From: Treponema sp. UBA1793
GTDB lineage: Bacteria > Spirochaetota > Spirochaetia > Treponematales > Treponemataceae
Reading direction: 5' to 3'
DNA length: 64,000 bases
Assembly (NCBI GenBank): GCA_002314445.1
Contig: DCFX01000057.1
Location: forward strand, 62,001 to 126,000
Part shown: piece by piece, positions 27,108 to 36,130 of the stretch
Layout of the letters: each line of letters starts with the position of its first letter
Numbering within the stretch: position 1 is the first letter of the stretch
Position numbers and translations under genes: made by a program
Notes under the pieces: model-generated
What the model saw: only the letters and a program-made list of their open reading frames with translations
What the model was told of the DNA's origin: nothing
The model's database searches: none

Positions 27108-28064
27108 TCATTTATAATCAGACATTTTCTTTAAAGCGCCTGGATGATTTACCTGAATACGGAGAGCTTTACGCCATTCCGCCCGGGCTCTGACCAAGTC
27201 GCCTTGTTTTTCATATATTACACCAAGTCCATAGTACGCGTCAGCAGAATTTCTGTTTTTTTCCAAAATTGACATAAATTCTGTTTCCGCCTCAGTGTAT
27301 TTTCCCTTATCGGTATAAATAGTACCGAGCAGAACACGGCTTTTTACAATAAGATTATCATCGCTGCTGCTGCTGATAATCCTGAAAAGGTATTGCTCTG
27401 CCGCTTTATTCTGGCCAGCCTTATAATACTGTTCTGCTATTGAAAGGAGCAGCGTATCGGATTCACGAACAAGAAGAGCTTCCGTAAAAGAAGCTATACT
27501 GTCCATCGTCATGTCAAGCGCAGCATAGCTGAGCCCCAGATATTCGGGAATATCATCCGCTTTATAACCGTCGTGTTTTGCCATCTGCAGATATTTTACA
27601 GCAAGGTCAGCATAGTAATACGACGATATAGTATTTTTATAAAAGTATGCCTTACCGAGCATGTATTCAAGCTGCGGTTTGAGGGACTTTTTCGCAGTAA
27701 TCAGTGAGATACGCATATTGTTGACCGCCTCATCAAGATAATCCTGTGCGGTCGACGTATCAAGCTGGGAAACCCCCAGATAAAAAGCTGCATAACCGTG
27801 ATATGTGAGAGCAGTATTATTAAAAGGATGCTTTGCAAGTATATTTTTACTTGTTTCATAGACACCTGTATAATCATACCTGCTCCATTTTTTGTACAGT
27901 GTATAGACTGACGACTGGCTGTTTATCTTTGCATCGATTATACGATAAAGAAAAAATGAAGCAATAACAACAGCAACCCCTGTGCAGAATATAATTATGA
28001 GATTGGGCAGCAGTCTGCTTTTCCTTTTGAATATATTTATATCATCAGCTATTTTGTGCTTCAT
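27108..28064 (-). CDS. Membrane-anchored TPR protein
   Basis: 318 residues. One membrane helix near the N terminus (LIIIFCTGVAVVIASFFLYRI) is followed by several tetratricopeptide repeats in the extracytoplasmic part, clearest at the C terminus (GKYTEAETEFMSILEKNRNS, ADAYYGLGVIYEKQGDLVRA). It is probably a protein-protein scaffold. The position directly upstream of mreB, conserved in treponemes as far as I recall, suggests a role with the cell-shape machinery, but this is inference. Confidence 0.82.
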   Translation of the reverse strand: MKHKIADDINIFKRKSRLLPNLIIIFCTGVAVVIASFFLYRIIDAKINSQSSVYTLYKKWSRYDYTGVYETSKNILAKHPFNNTALTYHGYAAFYLGVSQLDTSTAQDYLDEAVNNMRISLITAKKSLKPQLEYMLGKAYFYKNTISSYYYADLAVKYLQMAKHDGYKADDIPEYLGLSYAALDMTMDSIASFTEALLVRESDTLLLSIAEQYYKAGQNKAAEQYLFRIISSSSDDNLIVKSRVLLGTIYTDKGKYTEAETEFMSILEKNRNSADAYYGLGVIYEKQGDLVRARAEWRKALRIQVNHPGALKKMSDYK

Positions 28065-28085
28065 TCTACGACGCTTATAAAAAAA

Positions 28086-28492
28086 ACAGATGGGACGGTA
28101 AGCCGGGTTCTGTTACCGGTGCAGAACACCGGTATAACCATCTATCCGAAACGCAGATTACCCTGCGCCTTCAGCGATCTACCTGCAGTATAGCCCGGAA
28201 AAGCACCTGCTGCTTGATCTTGCTCCAAATGAGGTTTACAGGCTGCATCTGTTACCAGATGCACGGTGGTCTCTTACACCGCCTTTTCACCCTTACGTAC
28301 GGCAAGCCGTCCGCGGTATATTTTCTGTTGCACTTTCTGTCAGTTACGGGCTTTACACAAATCCTTTCGGAGGTGTGCAGCTTCCGTATGCTGCCCGGTT
28401 ATTACCCGGCATTTTTTCCGGAGGAGCCCGGACTTTGCCTCATTGTTATACCCTGTCATCAGGATTTAACAACGCGGTTATATCCCATCTGT
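28086..28492 (-). ncRNA. rnpB: RNase P RNA, bacterial type A
   Basis: About 407 nt. The 5' and 3' ends pair in a perfect P1 stem (28086-28095 with 28483-28492). The universal 5' core GAGGCAAAGTCCGGGCTCC is at 28441-28423, and the 3' core with AGAACCCGGCTTACCGTCCC lies just before P1. This is the catalytic RNA that trims tRNA 5' leaders. It sits between the zinc-ribbon gene (15 bp) and the TPR gene (21 bp), all on the minus strand, and is followed by a T-run (28086-28081). Confidence 0.95.
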
Positions 28493-28507
28493 CAAATCAC
28501 ATTTTAT

Positions 28508-29440
28508 TCAGGATTCGGAATCTTCCTCATCAGTTGAATCTTCCGAGTCGTCATCACTCTCTTCCTCGCTTTCATCTTCTGATTCGTCAAGCCCTTCATC
28601 CTCTTCTTCACCGTGAACTTCGTTCTCTTCTCTGTCTTCCTCATCGTCGGAATCGTATTCGTCATCCTCGTCAAGATCAGTCAGACTGCCGGCGTCTTCA
28701 AGCTTAAAGTAGCTTTCCTGTTCATCTTCGGTTGTTTCTTCATAAAACAGAATACGGCTGCAGTACGGGCAGAAAAGAATATTCTCTCCTTTTCTTACTT
28801 CGTTTGCAAACTGCGCAGGAAGAATCATATGACATCCCGTACAAACACCGTTTTTGACTGCAACGATACCTTGAGAATTGCGCTGAATGATACGCTGGAA
28901 TTTAAAAAGAATTTCCTGATCAAGATCAGGGGCGATTCTGCTTTCTTTTTTCTCAAGATTTGCAAGTTCGTCCTTGTAGGAATTAAGTTCCTTGTCAAGA
29001 GAGGATTTGCTTGTATTAAGATCGGTTTCCTGCGATTTAATCATAGATTCATATGATTTCAGGTTATCGTTCAGATCCGCAAGTATTTTTTCTTCTTTCT
29101 GAAGATCTTTTCTAAGATCCTGCTCTTTTGAAGAAGCTTCCGCGATCTGCTTGTCAAGCGCTTCATATTCACGGTGAGTCGTTATACTGTCCATATTTTT
29201 CTCGCCGCTTTCACGTAATCTTACAGCATCGTCCAAGTCTGAGCGCAGCTGCAGCACTTTTGATTTAACAGCTTCATATTCAGCGTTCTTGCTGATGAAT
29301 TCCTTTTTCATACGCTCGAGCAGTTCGTCCTGCGAACTGAGCTGTTTCGGCGCTTCATCTATCTTCGTTTCAATGTCGTACTTTTTTACAAGTATATCCT
29401 GAAGATTCTTAAGTTTGTCGAAAACCTCTGTCATTACCAT
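28508..29440 (-). CDS. Coiled-coil C4 zinc-ribbon protein with acidic tail
   Basis: 310 residues. Residues ~5-175 are a long coiled coil rich in Lys/Glu/Asp heptads. A C4 zinc ribbon follows at ~200-235 (VCTGCHMILP, then LFCPYCSRILFYEE). The last ~65 residues are extremely acidic (Glu/Asp/Ser repeats). The layout matches the bacterial CT398-like nucleic-acid-binding zinc-ribbon family next to rpoD. In vivo role unknown. The RBS AAGGAAAG lies about 9 bases before ATG. It is separated from rpoD by 125 bp containing its own promoter. Confidence 0.85.
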   Translation of the reverse strand: MVMTEVFDKLKNLQDILVKKYDIETKIDEAPKQLSSQDELLERMKKEFISKNAEYEAVKSKVLQLRSDLDDAVRLRESGEKNMDSITTHREYEALDKQIAEASSKEQDLRKDLQKEEKILADLNDNLKSYESMIKSQETDLNTSKSSLDKELNSYKDELANLEKKESRIAPDLDQEILFKFQRIIQRNSQGIVAVKNGVCTGCHMILPAQFANEVRKGENILFCPYCSRILFYEETTEDEQESYFKLEDAGSLTDLDEDDEYDSDDEEDREENEVHGEEEDEGLDESEDESEEESDDDSEDSTDEEDSES

Positions 29441-29485
29441 GGTATTTCTTTCCTTACAAATACAATATCTGCTGAATGTCTGTCT

Positions 29486-29514
29486 ATAGTATAATAAAAT
29501 AAACGTTATGTCTA
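29486..29514 (-). promoter_or_regulatory. Promoter of zinc-ribbon gene (and possibly rnpB)
   Basis: Minus strand: TAGACA (29514-29509), a 17-bp spacer, TACTAT (29491-29486). It lies in the rpoD-zinc-ribbon gap, about 45 bases upstream of the ATG. Confidence 0.6.
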
Positions 29515-29565
29515 CAATTATATAATCTGCCTGTCATTGTAAACCTGTAGTCAGAAAATATGCGG

Positions 29566-31404
29566 TTACGGCCCGATTTCTATATAATCGCGCAGTCCGT
29601 TCGCACGCCTCGGATGTCTCAGTCTTCTGAGCGCTTTTGCTTCAATCTGTCTTATACGCTCTCTTGTTACGTTAAAATACAGGCCAACTTCTTCAAGCGT
29701 AAGAGAATAACCGTCCTCAAGTCCGAACCGCATTTTGAGGACTTCCTGTTCACGTGGCGGAAGTGTATCAAGAACTGAACGAATCTGCTCTTTCAGCAGT
29801 GTTTCGGCTGTCTGAGACGCCGGATTTTCAACTTCTTTATCTTCAATAAAGTCGCCAAGCAGAGAATCTTCTTCTTCTCCAATAGGCGTTTCAAGTGAAA
29901 TCGGTTCTCTTGCAACATTTTTAACCTGTTTTACACGTGAAACCGGCCAGCCGAGCTGCTGTGCAATTTCGTCATCAGTCGGTTCTCTGCCAAGTTTCTG
30001 CATAAGCTGCCGGGATTCGCGTACGACTTTGTTTATCTGCTCAATCATGTGTACAGGAACGCGTATTGTGCGTGCCTGGTCTGAAATGGAGCGGGTAATA
30101 GCCTGACGTATCCACCATGTTGCGTATGTTGAAAATTTAAATCCCTTACGGTATTCAAATTTTTCGACAGCTTTAATCAGGCCGATATTGCCTTCCTGCA
30201 CCAGATCGAAAAACTGAAGTCCCCTGTTTGTATATTTTTTCGCAATTGAAACGACAAGACGAAGGTTTGCGTTGATGAGCCTGTTTTTAGCCTGCTCCAT
30301 CATAATAGAACCTCGCTCGATTTCTTTACCCATTGCGATGATTTCTTCTACACTGTTTTCAAATTCGTACTCGAGCCGATGCAGTTTTCTGTCAATTTTC
30401 TGAATCTGCGTGTAAATATCGCGGATATCGTCGGTTGACATACCGAGTTCTTCCTCTAGTTTTTTTGATTCAGAACGGATCGAAATGCGGCGTCCGATGC
30501 TCCGCAGTTCCCCCGGAGTTGTGACGCGCAACTCTTTCATTTTCTTTTCCTGCTTCTGATGATATTCGTCGATTTTCTGGCAGGCATCACGGAATTTCTG
30601 GTTAAACTTATCGAGTTCCTCCGTTTGAATATCTATTTTCTGCAGCTGCGGTTGAATTTTTTTCCGCAGAGAGACAAGCTGAGGGTTGTCAAAAATTTTT
30701 GCAGTCTGGTCGGATTCAAAAAGCTGTTTCTTTATAGTCATGTACTGTTTCATTTCGGACAGCACAGGTTTTATATATTCACTGTAACAGCTCTTTAGAC
30801 GACGTTTTTCCGCCATCTCCTCATTAATTTCCTTTCGAGGACGTCCGGGTTCATGTGGATCTATGCGGGTAAATGCTTTTTGTGCAACGGCAAAGAATTC
30901 AGGAATCATTATACCTGAATTCTTTATGACATCTTTTATGATGTTCTTGCCGTTTTCCATTTTTTTTGAGAGGATGACTTCCTGCTCAGCAGTAAGTAGA
31001 TTTTCCTTGCCTATTTCCCGCAGGTAAAGGCGGATTGGATCGTCAACATTCGATTCTTTATCGCTGTTTACGAGTTTACTGTGAGCGGCATCATTTTTTG
31101 CATCTTCTGCATCGTCAATCGGTACGTCTTCCTCTGTCGTGCCGATTTCATCGTCTTCTTCGCTTTCAGCTTCCTCTGTTTCTTCCTCGTCTTCATCAGC
31201 AAGTAAATCTTCCGGCTCGACGATCTGTATTTTGCTTTCTGAAAAAGACTGGAGTACAGCTTCCATTTTGGGAGAGTTAACGAAATCCTGTCCCAGTATT
31301 TCTGTTACCTCGTCCCATGTTATAATCGATTTTGCTTTTGCATATTCAAGAAGTTTTTCAACTTTAGGGTCTATTTTCTGATCTTTCTGATCTTTCTGAT
31401 CCAT
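29566..31404 (-). CDS. rpoD: RNA polymerase primary sigma factor (sigma-70)
   Basis: 612 residues. An N-terminal region 1.1 with a treponeme-style acidic stretch (~70-110) precedes region 1.2 (DPIRLYLREIGKENLLTAEQE), a non-conserved insert (~200-350), region 2 (NLRLVVSIAKKYTNRGLQFF, then FSTYATWWIRQAITR), region 3 (EPTDDEIAQQLGWPVSRVKQ) and region 4 (LPPREQEVLKMRFGLEDGYS, then VTRERIRQIEAKALRRLRHP). It directs housekeeping transcription and explains the consensus -35/-10 boxes seen in this window. It is 18 bp downstream of dnaG, as in the classic macromolecular-synthesis operon. Confidence 0.98.
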   Translation of the reverse strand: MDQKDQKDQKIDPKVEKLLEYAKAKSIITWDEVTEILGQDFVNSPKMEAVLQSFSESKIQIVEPEDLLADEDEEETEEAESEEDDEIGTTEEDVPIDDAEDAKNDAAHSKLVNSDKESNVDDPIRLYLREIGKENLLTAEQEVILSKKMENGKNIIKDVIKNSGIMIPEFFAVAQKAFTRIDPHEPGRPRKEINEEMAEKRRLKSCYSEYIKPVLSEMKQYMTIKKQLFESDQTAKIFDNPQLVSLRKKIQPQLQKIDIQTEELDKFNQKFRDACQKIDEYHQKQEKKMKELRVTTPGELRSIGRRISIRSESKKLEEELGMSTDDIRDIYTQIQKIDRKLHRLEYEFENSVEEIIAMGKEIERGSIMMEQAKNRLINANLRLVVSIAKKYTNRGLQFFDLVQEGNIGLIKAVEKFEYRKGFKFSTYATWWIRQAITRSISDQARTIRVPVHMIEQINKVVRESRQLMQKLGREPTDDEIAQQLGWPVSRVKQVKNVAREPISLETPIGEEEDSLLGDFIEDKEVENPASQTAETLLKEQIRSVLDTLPPREQEVLKMRFGLEDGYSLTLEEVGLYFNVTRERIRQIEAKALRRLRHPRRANGLRDYIEIGP

Positions 31405-31422
31405 GTAACGACACCTTGTGTT

Positions 31423-33204
31423 TTACTGTTTAAGCCTGCTGTTGAGATTCGCTTTTTCTGCGAGAAGTTCCTTGAGCTGCTGCTGATCGCTGGGAGTAAC
31501 CGGATTGAAAAGTCTGATTCTGTTCATAAGCTGATCACGCTTTCTTTCCAATGTATTCCGCTTTATAAACTGTATGCTGTCCTGTATTATGCGGCCGCTG
31601 TTTTTTGAAAACTCGCCGGATGAGATCACTCGTGTAATCATCCGTTCTATTTCTTCGTTGCCGCAATGAGTCAGTATGCTGCTTACCGATACAGACTGTT
31701 CTCTGAAACAATCTTCCAGAATAATGAATAGTTTTTTTGCTACAGGGTCTTCAAAATCGTCAACGGTGAGTTCCGCGCGCATGACCTTGTATTGGTCCAG
31801 ATCGGCAATAACGGCAAGAACAGCACGCAATTCAGCATTAAGCTTGATGTCGGCGTTTTGTTTGTCTGTTGATGTTTGCTGCCGGATTTTTAAGCGTTCG
31901 CGGGCCTGATCACGGTTATCGAAGTCTCTCTTAACAGCCTCCGGCTTTAGATTAAATGCCTGACATAGCTGCTCCAGGCATGACTCTCTTTGTATATCAG
32001 ACTGGAGCGAATCAACATACGTAAAAAAAGCAAGAGATGCTTTTGTCTTACCTTCCGGTGTATCGACAGCGTAGTCTTGTCCCAGTTTAGATAATAGAAA
32101 GTCGCTATCCAATATAGCGCTGTTTACTTCGTTTGTCAAGGTTTCTGCACCAAAATTAACCATAATTTCCGCAGGGTCTTTTCCGCCTGTCAGTCTTATG
32201 ATTTTTACGGTAAATCCCTGTTTTCTGCACATAGTAATTGCCCGCAGGGTAGCGTTCTGACCTGCTCCGTCGCTGTCGAAAGAAAGGAGGACTGTATCTG
32301 CAAATCCGTGCACTATTTTAAGCTGATCTTCAGTAAGCGCCGTTCCCAGCGGTGCTACAGCATATGTAATGCCACACTGGTGATATGCAATGCAGTCCAT
32401 ATATCCTTCGCAGAAAATAACTTTTTTTTCCTCTCGTATTGCGTTTTTCGCAAAATTGAACGCATACAGAGTTTCACCTTTTTTATACTGGACGAGATCT
32501 CCCGAATTAAGATATTTCGGACCTTCCCCGTTCAGGATGCGGCCGCCGAGCGCAACACACTGCCCTCTTCTGTTAAAAATCGGAAACATGAGCCTGTTTG
32601 AAAAAAAGGAGATGTCAGGATATTTTTTACTGAAAAGTCCTGAACTGTTCAGAAAATCTTCACTGAAGTTTTTTTTGAGCAGAAAAATTTTGAGCCAGCG
32701 TCTGTTTGACGGTGCATAACCAAGTTTGAACTTATTAATTGTGTCAATTGTAAGACCTCGTCCTGTAATGTACGCGAGCGCAGGTTTTCCGCCGTCTGTC
32801 TGTGTAAGCAGGTAATGAAACAATGTTGCCGTACGTTCATACAAATCAATATATGAATCTCTCAGATCGTCGTTATGGGAGTGCTCCGGCAGTTGTCCGT
32901 CTGCGTACACTATTTCTATCCCGGCTCTTTTTGCAAGAGAACGAACGGCATCAATGTAGGAAACTTTTTCCATTTCCATGATGAATTTTATGATATCGCC
33001 GCCGGCATGGCAGCCGAAACAGTAGTAAAATTTTTTGTCACCATCCACGTGGAATGATGCTGTTTTTTCGTTATGGAACGGGCAGCATCCCCACCAGTCG
33101 TTGCCGCTGCGTCGTTCAAGTTTTGTGTATTCGCCTACAACGGCGACAATATCGGAAATGTTTTGTACAGATTCAATCGTCTGTTGCGAAATAAGTCCTG
33201 CCAT
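31423..33204 (-). CDS. dnaG: DNA primase
   Basis: 593 residues from ATG 33204 (AGGGG RBS just upstream). The frame is open to 33399, but that would run through the mltG 3' end, and the family-typical start is MAGLISQQTIESVQNISDIV. The CHC2 zinc finger lies at ~38-65 (CPFHNEKTASF, YYCFGCHAGGD), the TOPRIM domain has EGYMDCIAYHQCGI and SFDSDGAGQNATLRA, and a C-terminal helicase-binding domain follows. It makes RNA primers for replication. It is located 8 bp after mltG. Confidence 0.96.
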   Translation of the reverse strand: MAGLISQQTIESVQNISDIVAVVGEYTKLERRSGNDWWGCCPFHNEKTASFHVDGDKKFYYCFGCHAGGDIIKFIMEMEKVSYIDAVRSLAKRAGIEIVYADGQLPEHSHNDDLRDSYIDLYERTATLFHYLLTQTDGGKPALAYITGRGLTIDTINKFKLGYAPSNRRWLKIFLLKKNFSEDFLNSSGLFSKKYPDISFFSNRLMFPIFNRRGQCVALGGRILNGEGPKYLNSGDLVQYKKGETLYAFNFAKNAIREEKKVIFCEGYMDCIAYHQCGITYAVAPLGTALTEDQLKIVHGFADTVLLSFDSDGAGQNATLRAITMCRKQGFTVKIIRLTGGKDPAEIMVNFGAETLTNEVNSAILDSDFLLSKLGQDYAVDTPEGKTKASLAFFTYVDSLQSDIQRESCLEQLCQAFNLKPEAVKRDFDNRDQARERLKIRQQTSTDKQNADIKLNAELRAVLAVIADLDQYKVMRAELTVDDFEDPVAKKLFIILEDCFREQSVSVSSILTHCGNEEIERMITRVISSGEFSKNSGRIIQDSIQFIKRNTLERKRDQLMNRIRLFNPVTPSDQQQLKELLAEKANLNSRLKQ

Positions 33205-33212
33205 GGCATCCC

Positions 33213-34259
33213 CTACCTTTTGGTATGATAGAGCGTGCCTTCTTTTATATGCTCGTCGAAATCTGTTGAAAATGCATGACGGCCCGTATCGGGATCTATG
33301 AGACGGAAATAGTAATAGTTTGTCTTCGGCGGCTGTGCTGCAGCAGAAAGCGCAATCATCCCCGGATTTGAAATAGGTCCGGGAGGAAGCGCGGCCCATT
33401 TATAGGTATTGTAGGGATTGTTTATTTTCAGCTCCTTATATGTTATGACATCGGGATGAGGCATACCTTCTAGTTCTGTTATGATATATTCAATTGTGGC
33501 GCATGAATACAATCCTATGTTTTTTTTCATGCGGTTTCTGAATACGCTTGCAATAAGCGGAGCTTCGGCGTCTATACGGTATTCCCTTTCAATAATGGAT
33601 GCAAGAATTATAGTGTCTTTAAAGTCGGACGGTGACATATTTTTAAGCGCAGGAATTCCATCGACATGGCTGAAAAAATTATCGACCATAATTGCAGCGA
33701 CCGTATGCGCATCCATATCAGGTGTAAAGAAATATGTATCGGGGAAAAGATATCCCTCAAGCGATTCTTCACTGATATTGTATTTTGCTATAAGTGAGCT
33801 GTCCTTTGCTGCATTTTTAAAATCTGCTGCCGGACATATACCTGCTTCTTCAAGCCGTTCTGCTATTTTTGAGATCGTGAGTCCTTCAGGAACCGCGACA
33901 CGGATATAGTCCTGTTTCCCTGAAGAAAAAAGCTTGAATATATCGGCTGTGCTCATACTGCTTTTTATACGGTATACCCCGCTTTCAAGATTGAGTACAC
34001 TGTATCCGGCAATTTTTCCAAACAGCGGATATCTTGCTGCTGCATAAAAAAATTTGCCGCTGCGTATTAATCCTTTTGCCTCAAGCTGCAATGCAAGTTC
34101 TTTTATTTTTGTACCGGATGGCACTTCTACACGTTCAACAATTTCATCTTTTTCCGACGTTTTCGGACTTGTTTCGTACAGAAAAAAAAGGACTCCAGAG
34201 CAAATGAGTATAACAGGAATAAGCAGGATAGTTAAAAAAAAGCGAATTTTTTGCTTCAT
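33213..34259 (-). CDS. mltG: Endolytic peptidoglycan transglycosylase MltG
   Basis: 348 residues. An N-terminal membrane helix (FLTILLIPVILICSGVLFFL) precedes a LysM-like region (VPSGTKIKELALQLEAKGLI). The YceG domain has the catalytic Glu in ILASIIEREYRIDAEAPLIA and the C-terminal hallmark YNTYKWAALPPGPISNPG. It cuts nascent glycan strands in the periplasm, releasing 1,6-anhydro ends. It overlaps the 66-residue gene upstream by 4 bp. Confidence 0.95.
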   Translation of the reverse strand: MKQKIRFFLTILLIPVILICSGVLFFLYETSPKTSEKDEIVERVEVPSGTKIKELALQLEAKGLIRSGKFFYAAARYPLFGKIAGYSVLNLESGVYRIKSSMSTADIFKLFSSGKQDYIRVAVPEGLTISKIAERLEEAGICPAADFKNAAKDSSLIAKYNISEESLEGYLFPDTYFFTPDMDAHTVAAIMVDNFFSHVDGIPALKNMSPSDFKDTIILASIIEREYRIDAEAPLIASVFRNRMKKNIGLYSCATIEYIITELEGMPHPDVITYKELKINNPYNTYKWAALPPGPISNPGMIALSAAAQPPKTNYYYFRLIDPDTGRHAFSTDFDEHIKEGTLYHTKR

Positions 34260-34456
34260 GAATAGAATTTCTCCGCTTCATCGATTGACATGGAATTATA
34301 AATTGCATTTTCGACCGTTTTCACAAAATCGGAAAGGCCGTCAGGGATTTCCGACTGGTGGACACGCAGAAAGCGGGCAAGACACGCCGTCTCTCTCGGG
34401 GAGAAAGTATAAGAGAGAGGATGCGTGTTTTCGTTTTTTGATGAATCAGTATTCAT
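34256..34456 (-). CDS. Small protein of unknown function (66 residues)
   Basis: A short cytoplasmic protein with no membrane segment or signal. Sequence features: a polar N terminus, then FSPRETACLARFLRVHQSEI and a helical C terminus ending AEKFYS. Coding status is supported by 4-bp ATGA overlaps on both sides, with the MBL gene upstream and mltG downstream, and by lack of any other gene in this space. No family recognised. Confidence 0.7.
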   Translation of the reverse strand: MNTDSSKNENTHPLSYTFSPRETACLARFLRVHQSEIPDGLSDFVKTVENAIYNSMSIDEAEKFYS

Positions 34457-35391
34457 AACTGTATTTCCGAATTTTCTGTTGCAAGAAATATTTTTATCTC
34501 TGCATGTTCAATATACTCAGCATACCAGCGTGCGGCAAGTAGTATGGAATTAAGTTTTTTGTCGTCGTACATCGGTTCGTGATGAAACAGATAAACCGAT
34601 TTTATATTCCAGTGCACTGCAAAATCTACCGCATAACAGAAAGCTGAGTGCCCCCAGTTTTCTTTTTGATATGCCTCTGCAACTGTATACTGTGAATCAA
34701 GTACGATGCAGTCGGCGTTTTCAAACACAGCTGTCCGTTCAGGATTTTTTGTAAAATCTTTCTGTGAAAGTTCTACATCTGTGGCATATACGAATTTTCT
34801 GCCGTTTTCCGTAAATGCATAAGAATAGGAATTTCCGGGATGTGACATTCTGCAGCAGCACACGTCAACTCCGTTTAAAGTAAAAGGTTCTCCTGAACGG
34901 ACTGTATGAAAGTTAATATTGCGGGTAAACGTATCAAAAGAAGCAGGAAAGTAAGGTTGTGCCATCTGACTACGCAGCAACCGTTCTGCAGCGGGAAAGG
35001 CGGAATACACATCAATCGTCACGCCGGGATTATATGCGGCGTCAAAAAAAGGAAGCCCCTGCAGGTGATCCCAGTGAAAGTGCGACAGGAACATGTTGTA
35101 GTGGTTGTCAGCAGGTTTTACACCTTTCTTACCCATACCACGGATTCCGGAACCTGCATCAAGCACTATTTCTGTACCATTATCGGTTTTTATTTCAATA
35201 CACGAAGTATTGCCTCCTGCCGTACCGTACAGCCATGCAGGGAGGGACGCTATGAAACGTTCACGGGTATCTTCGGATTCTATGTCTTTTGCAGTGATAC
35301 GCTGAACTGTGGCAGTAATTTTTGCCTGAACCTGCTGCGGAGTAATCGGTGTCGGAATAGAGCCTCTGACCCCCCAGAAAAAGATTCTCAT
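34453..35391 (-). CDS. MBL-fold metal-dependent hydrolase
   Basis: 312 residues. Metallo-beta-lactamase fold with the start FFWGVRGSIPTPI and GTAGGNTSCIEIKT, zinc motif LSHFHWDHLQGLP near residue 108, MSHPGNSYSYAF and a late HHEPMYDD. The overall pattern resembles the phosphoribosyl cyclic-phosphate phosphodiesterase / class-II cyclic-nucleotide phosphodiesterase branch; substrate not determinable. It overlaps neighbours by 4 bp on each side. Confidence 0.8.
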   Translation of the reverse strand: MRIFFWGVRGSIPTPITPQQVQAKITATVQRITAKDIESEDTRERFIASLPAWLYGTAGGNTSCIEIKTDNGTEIVLDAGSGIRGMGKKGVKPADNHYNMFLSHFHWDHLQGLPFFDAAYNPGVTIDVYSAFPAAERLLRSQMAQPYFPASFDTFTRNINFHTVRSGEPFTLNGVDVCCCRMSHPGNSYSYAFTENGRKFVYATDVELSQKDFTKNPERTAVFENADCIVLDSQYTVAEAYQKENWGHSAFCYAVDFAVHWNIKSVYLFHHEPMYDDKKLNSILLAARWYAEYIEHAEIKIFLATENSEIQL

Positions 35392-35852
35392 TGTAACTCC
35401 CCTCTTTCAGCAATATTTCGTGAAAAATGAACCGGCTCGTTGCATTCATAATCGGCGAGCTGTTTCAGTATTTCATCCTTTGTCCATACTTTACCGGTAT
35501 TTATGCCGGGACATGAAGCTTGTTCTTTGTCCCAGAGTAATTTTCTGGAAAGCAGTCTTGTCCAGAACGGGTACGTGGAACATTGTATTGGACGTGCGCC
35601 GTATGCGGTACATCCGTTATGCCAGAGAATACAGTCATATTCTGCTGTCTCCTTCAGGCAGAGAACATCCGTTCCGTCGTAGTACGGAACCTTCCGGCAG
35701 TATGTTTCAATAAATTGTTCTTTTGTTAAATTAAACCATTGGCACAGCTTTGTCAAATCTGCCTGGGACAGAAACACAAAGCCGGGTTCTATGCGGCAGC
35801 AGCGAGAACAACGTGCACATGTAAAAAGAAGCCCGTTATCAAAAAAGGACAT
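35388..35852 (-). CDS. YkgJ-family cysteine-cluster protein
   Basis: 154 residues. The Cys-rich N terminus FTCARCSRCCRIEPGFVFLS and later TAEYDCILWHNGCTAYGARP and QCSTYPFW define the YkgJ/CxxCxxCC family, thought to bind zinc or an Fe-S cluster; function unknown. First gene of the run YkgJ - MBL - small ORF - mltG - dnaG - rpoD. A strong terminator just upstream separates it from the tRNA genes. Confidence 0.85.
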   Translation of the reverse strand: MSFFDNGLLFTCARCSRCCRIEPGFVFLSQADLTKLCQWFNLTKEQFIETYCRKVPYYDGTDVLCLKETAEYDCILWHNGCTAYGARPIQCSTYPFWTRLLSRKLLWDKEQASCPGINTGKVWTKDEILKQLADYECNEPVHFSRNIAERGELQ

Positions 35853-35877
35853 TTATGCAGTAAGTTGTATAAACAAA

Positions 35878-35910
35878 AAAGAGTTAAAAAGCATTGCTTT
35901 TTAACTCTTT
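35878..35910. terminator. Bidirectional terminator between tRNA-Tyr and YkgJ gene
   Basis: A 15-bp perfect stem (35878-35892 with 35896-35910), loop ATT. AT-rich arms end in T-runs on either strand. It ends the tRNA-Thr/tRNA-Tyr transcript. Confidence 0.88.
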
Positions 35911-35992
35911 TGGGGAGTGAAGGATTCGAACCTACGAAGGCGGAGCCAGCAGATTTACAGTCTGTCCCATTTGACCACTCTGGAAACTCCCC
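35911..35992 (-). tRNA. tRNA-Tyr (anticodon GTA)
   Basis: 82-nt class II tRNA. Acceptor GGGGAGT pairs with ACTCCCC, anticodon loop CTGTAAA, long variable arm, T-arm GGTTCGAATCC. Discriminator A; CCA not encoded. Confidence 0.97.
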
Positions 35993-36011
35993 AGAAAATG
36001 TTGTTCAACTA

Positions 36012-36085
36012 AGCCGCCAGAGGGATTTGAACCCACGACCTCGAGATTACAAATCACGCGCTGCTACCAACTGAGCTATAGCGGC
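36012..36085 (-). tRNA. tRNA-Thr (anticodon TGT)
   Basis: 74-nt tRNA. Acceptor GCCGCTA pairs with TGGCGGC, D-arm AGCTCAGTTGGTAGCAGC, anticodon loop TTTGTAA, T-arm GTGGGTTCAAATCCC. Discriminator T; CCA not encoded. It lies 19 bases upstream of tRNA-Tyr on the same transcript. Confidence 0.96.
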
Positions 36086-36101
36086 ATATCGAACGTGTTG
36101 C

Positions 36102-36130
36102 ATAATAAATGAATCAGAATTTTTTGTCAA
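36102..36130 (-). promoter_or_regulatory. Sigma-70 promoter of tRNA-Thr/tRNA-Tyr
   Basis: Minus strand: perfect TTGACA (36130-36125), 17-bp spacer, TATTAT (36107-36102). The -35 box overlaps the last codons of glgA, so the tRNA promoter is embedded in the end of the upstream gene. Confidence 0.88.

Noticed and set aside
33205..33399. N-terminal extension of dnaG to 33399
   Set aside because: It would run through the end of mltG. Primase homology and a good RBS both begin at 33204.
34906..35430. 174-residue plus-strand open frame
   Set aside because: It is antisense to the MBL hydrolase and YkgJ genes, with no motif or promoter.
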